From contig CANSLE010000022.1 of the NCBI GenBank assembly GCA_947647645.1, forward strand, positions 1-15,539: DNA of 15,539 bases, given 5' to 3'. Each line of letters opens with the position of its first letter. Within the stretch, counting starts at the first letter, position 1. Of this stretch, positions 13,810 through 15,539 are shown one piece after another. A program made the translations under genes and the position numbers. This stretch comes from an uncultured Microbacterium sp. (lineage in GTDB: Bacteria; Actinomycetota; Actinomycetes; Actinomycetales; Microbacteriaceae). Below the pieces are notes generated by a model. That model was not told where the DNA came from. It did no database searches and saw only the letters and a program-made list of their open reading frames with translations.

Positions 13810-14733
13810 TCAGCCGAATCGGCCGTTGACGTAGTCGAACGTGCGGGGATCGATCGGAGAGGAGAACATCGCGTCGGTGTCGCCGTGCTCGACGATGTGA
13901 CCGGGCTGTCCCTGCGAGGCGAGGAAGAAGGCGCACTGCTGGCTCACCCGCTGCGCCTGCTGCATGTTGTGGGTGACGATGACGATCGTGACCTCGCGGG
14001 CGAGCTCGGTCATCGTCTCCTCGATGACGCGCGTCGAGGTCGGATCGAGCGCGGAGCACGGTTCGTCCATGAGAAGCACGCGCGGCCTCACCGCCAACGA
14101 CCGCGCGATGCACAGCCGCTGCTGCTGCCCGCCCGACAGGCCGCCGCCGGGCGCACGGAGGCGGTCCTTCAGCTCGCGCCACAGCCCCGCCTTCGTCAGG
14201 CACGTCTCGACGAGCAGGTCCTTCTCGCCGCGGCTCGTCCGGATGCCGGCGAGCTTGAGCCCCGCGACGACGTTGTCGTAGATCGACATCGCCGGGAAGG
14301 GGTTGGGCTTCTGGAAGACCATCCCGATCTTCTTGCGGGCGTCGACGAGACGGTGGCCGGCGTCGTAGATGTCGTCGTGGTCGAGCAGCACCTCGCCGGC
14401 GAGGGATGCCGAGGGAACGAGCTCGTGCATGCGGTTGAGGATGCGCAGGAAGGTGGACTTGCCACAGCCCGACGGGCCGATGAGCGCGGTCACCTGGCCC
14501 GCGGGCATCCGCAGGGAGACATCGTGCAGCACCTGGTGGTCGCCGAACCACGCGGAGATGGACCGCGCCTCGAGCTGCGACGCCGGCAGCAGCGACACTG
14601 CCGCGTCGCCCACGGCCGGCGGACGCCCCGCCTGTCGTCCGGGGAACCGAGCCCCGCGCGCATGCTGCGCGCGGTGCTCGGCACGCACCGTCGGCACCGG
14701 GTGGGCGGCGGCGGGGTCGACGTCGTCAGTCAT
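13810..14733 (-). CDS. pstB: Phosphate ABC transporter ATP-binding protein (PstB family) with N-terminal extension
   Basis: 307 aa from ATG at 14733, GGAG 7 nt upstream, 14 nt past the stop of the sortase-like gene. Walker A is GPSGCGKST (86-94), the Q-loop MVFQKPNPFPAMSIYDNV (138-155) is the PstB-specific form, the signature is LSGGQQQRLCIARSLA (199-214), Walker B is VLLMDEP (219-225), and the switch His is H255 in VTHNMQQA. The end FDYVNGRFG is typical of PstB. It would power phosphate or related anion import with membrane partners not in this window. About 50 residues precede the usual PstB start; they are Ala/Arg/Pro/His-rich and look disordered. Normal pst operons place pstB after pstA. 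Here the gene before it is a pseudo-sortase, so the system may be a variant. Confidence 0.93.
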   Translation of the reverse strand: MTDDVDPAAAHPVPTVRAEHRAQHARGARFPGRQAGRPPAVGDAAVSLLPASQLEARSISAWFGDHQVLHDVSLRMPAGQVTALIGPSGCGKSTFLRILNRMHELVPSASLAGEVLLDHDDIYDAGHRLVDARKKIGMVFQKPNPFPAMSIYDNVVAGLKLAGIRTSRGEKDLLVETCLTKAGLWRELKDRLRAPGGGLSGGQQQRLCIARSLAVRPRVLLMDEPCSALDPTSTRVIEETMTELAREVTIVIVTHNMQQAQRVSQQCAFFLASQGQPGHIVEHGDTDAMFSSPIDPRTFDYVNGRFG

Positions 14734-14747
14734 GGCGAGGCTCCGAG

Positions 14748-15539
14748 TCAGAGGAGATTGGGCAGAAGGCGGACGAGCTGATCGCAGGCGAACACGCTCG
14801 CGAGCAGCAGGACGGGGACGAAGACGATCCACGTCTTCTGAGCGCCCACGCGACGGAACGCCCAGACGGCGGCGATCTCGGCGGCGACGAGGAACTGGAG
14901 GGCGAAGACGAGCGCCCACACCGTGGTGATGTCGGTGGCCATCGCCGCCTGCGACGGCGCGAGGGTCACGGGCGTCGTCTGGCGGGCACCGGCCGGCTGC
15001 CCCTTGTCGACGCGTCGGGCATCGACGTACGCGACGCCCGTCGGCACATACGGGGCGCCGCGGGCGGTCACGAGGATGATCCGACTCTCCCCACGGACCG
15101 GTGCGGGCGGGGTGGGATCGCCCGCGTAGCGGACACCGAGGACCTCGAACGTGTTCAGTCCCTGCCCGGTGCGGATCTCGAACGTCTCTCCGGGTTGCAG
15201 CGACTGCAGCCGACCGAACGGACCGCCGAATGCCGCCGCCCTCCCCATGAGCACGCTGACGCCGACCTGGCCCGGGAGCACCGTGTCGCGGCGGTGACCG
15301 GGACCACCCGCGAGGACACCGGAGGAGCTCCCCTCGGCGATCACCTCGTGCACGCCGAGGCGCGGGATGTCGATGATGCCGACCGGGACGCCGTCGGCGA
15401 GGAGGACGTCCTCGAAGTCGCCTTCGCTGACCGGGGCCGTCCCGGCGGCGAGCTGCGAGCGGTAGGTGTCGGAGAGCTGCTGCTGCGTCGCGAAGTGCAG
15501 GACGTGGCTGAGGATCAGCAGGTGGAACACGAAGGCGAG
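14748..15539 (-). CDS. Sortase-like membrane protein lacking catalytic His and Cys, 5'-truncated by window edge
   Basis: 263 residues are visible; the frame is open to the window edge, so the true start lies outside (a GTG at 15530 sits inside the N-terminal membrane helix). Visible residues 1-16 are membrane-spanning, 20-45 a linker, about 46-176 a sortase beta-barrel: VGIIDIPRLGVHEVIAEGSS (53-72) and GPGHRRDTVLPGQVG (79-93). At the place of the catalytic A-G-H-R the sequence is MGRAAAFGGPF (98-108), and where TLTTC is expected it reads IILVTARG (154-161). The only Cys (C252) is in the last membrane helix. Two C-terminal helices follow (about 205-228 and 237-260) with a short basic cytoplasmic loop. 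It cannot work as a transpeptidase if this alignment holds. Position 14 nt before pstB suggests an accessory or sensing role for the transporter. That role is inference. Confidence 0.75.
   Translation of the reverse strand, partial: LAFVFHLLILSHVLHFATQQQLSDTYRSQLAAGTAPVSEGDFEDVLLADGVPVGIIDIPRLGVHEVIAEGSSSGVLAGGPGHRRDTVLPGQVGVSVLMGRAAAFGGPFGRLQSLQPGETFEIRTGQGLNTFEVLGVRYAGDPTPPAPVRGESRIILVTARGAPYVPTGVAYVDARRVDKGQPAGARQTTPVTLAPSQAAMATDITTVWALVFALQFLVAAEIAAVWAFRRVGAQKTWIVFVPVLLLASVFACDQLVRLLPNLL

Noticed and set aside
14748..15539. Active class E/D sortase
   Set aside because: The positions expected for the catalytic His and Cys hold other residues, and no Cys exists in the extracytoplasmic domain.

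Overview
The window comes from a high-GC actinobacterium, most likely Microbacteriaceae (Microbacterium or a close relative). Supporting signs are the very GC-rich codon third positions, a DtxR-type iron box, TANNNT -10 elements placed directly in front of start codons without a Shine-Dalgarno (leaderless genes), the GC-rich lysC-asd pair with an internal lysC start, a PASTA-type class A PBP followed by a metallophosphoesterase, and the frequent word GGATGCC/GGCATCC. The species assignment is inference. There is no transposon, integrase, CRISPR array or rRNA, and no gene-free stretch longer than 300 bases.

Left end (1-2000, minus strand): an iron-regulated surface module. A near-perfect DtxR/IdeR box (1980-1998) precedes a structured leader of about 140 nt. 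Then come a small secreted protein of neocarzinostatin-apoprotein fold, a 16-bp intercistronic stem-loop, and an Htaa-domain (haem-binding type) exported protein with a beta-propeller-like C-terminal part that runs off the window. The leader holds two mutually exclusive hairpins, one of which buries the ribosome-binding site.

2049-6550: a RidA-family gene and a DUF4177-like gene (minus, 4-base overlap) diverge from a bifunctional penicillin-binding protein (PonA2 type) coupled to a metallophosphoesterase. These are followed by tRNA-Pro(CGG) with its own terminator. The gene content resembles the ponA2 region of mycobacteria as I remember it, with several genes missing.

6550-9598: a HAD-IIB hydrolase, a FadR/FCD-type GntR regulator divergent from a DUF1295 membrane protein with a candidate operator between them, and thymidine kinase, whose stop codon overlaps the convergent DUF1295 stop inside a palindrome.

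9621-13659 (minus): malate:quinone oxidoreductase upstream of tdk, then aspartokinase (with a probable separately initiated beta subunit) and aspartate-semialdehyde dehydrogenase, the first two steps from aspartate to lysine/diaminopimelate, threonine and methionine.

Right end (13810-15539, minus): a PstB-family phosphate ABC-transporter ATPase preceded, 14 nt upstream, by a membrane protein whose extracytoplasmic domain looks like a sortase but lacks the catalytic His and Cys. This pseudo-sortase/ABC pair and the iron-regulated neocarzinostatin-like/Htaa module with its switch-like leader are the two strongest candidates for undescribed biology here.
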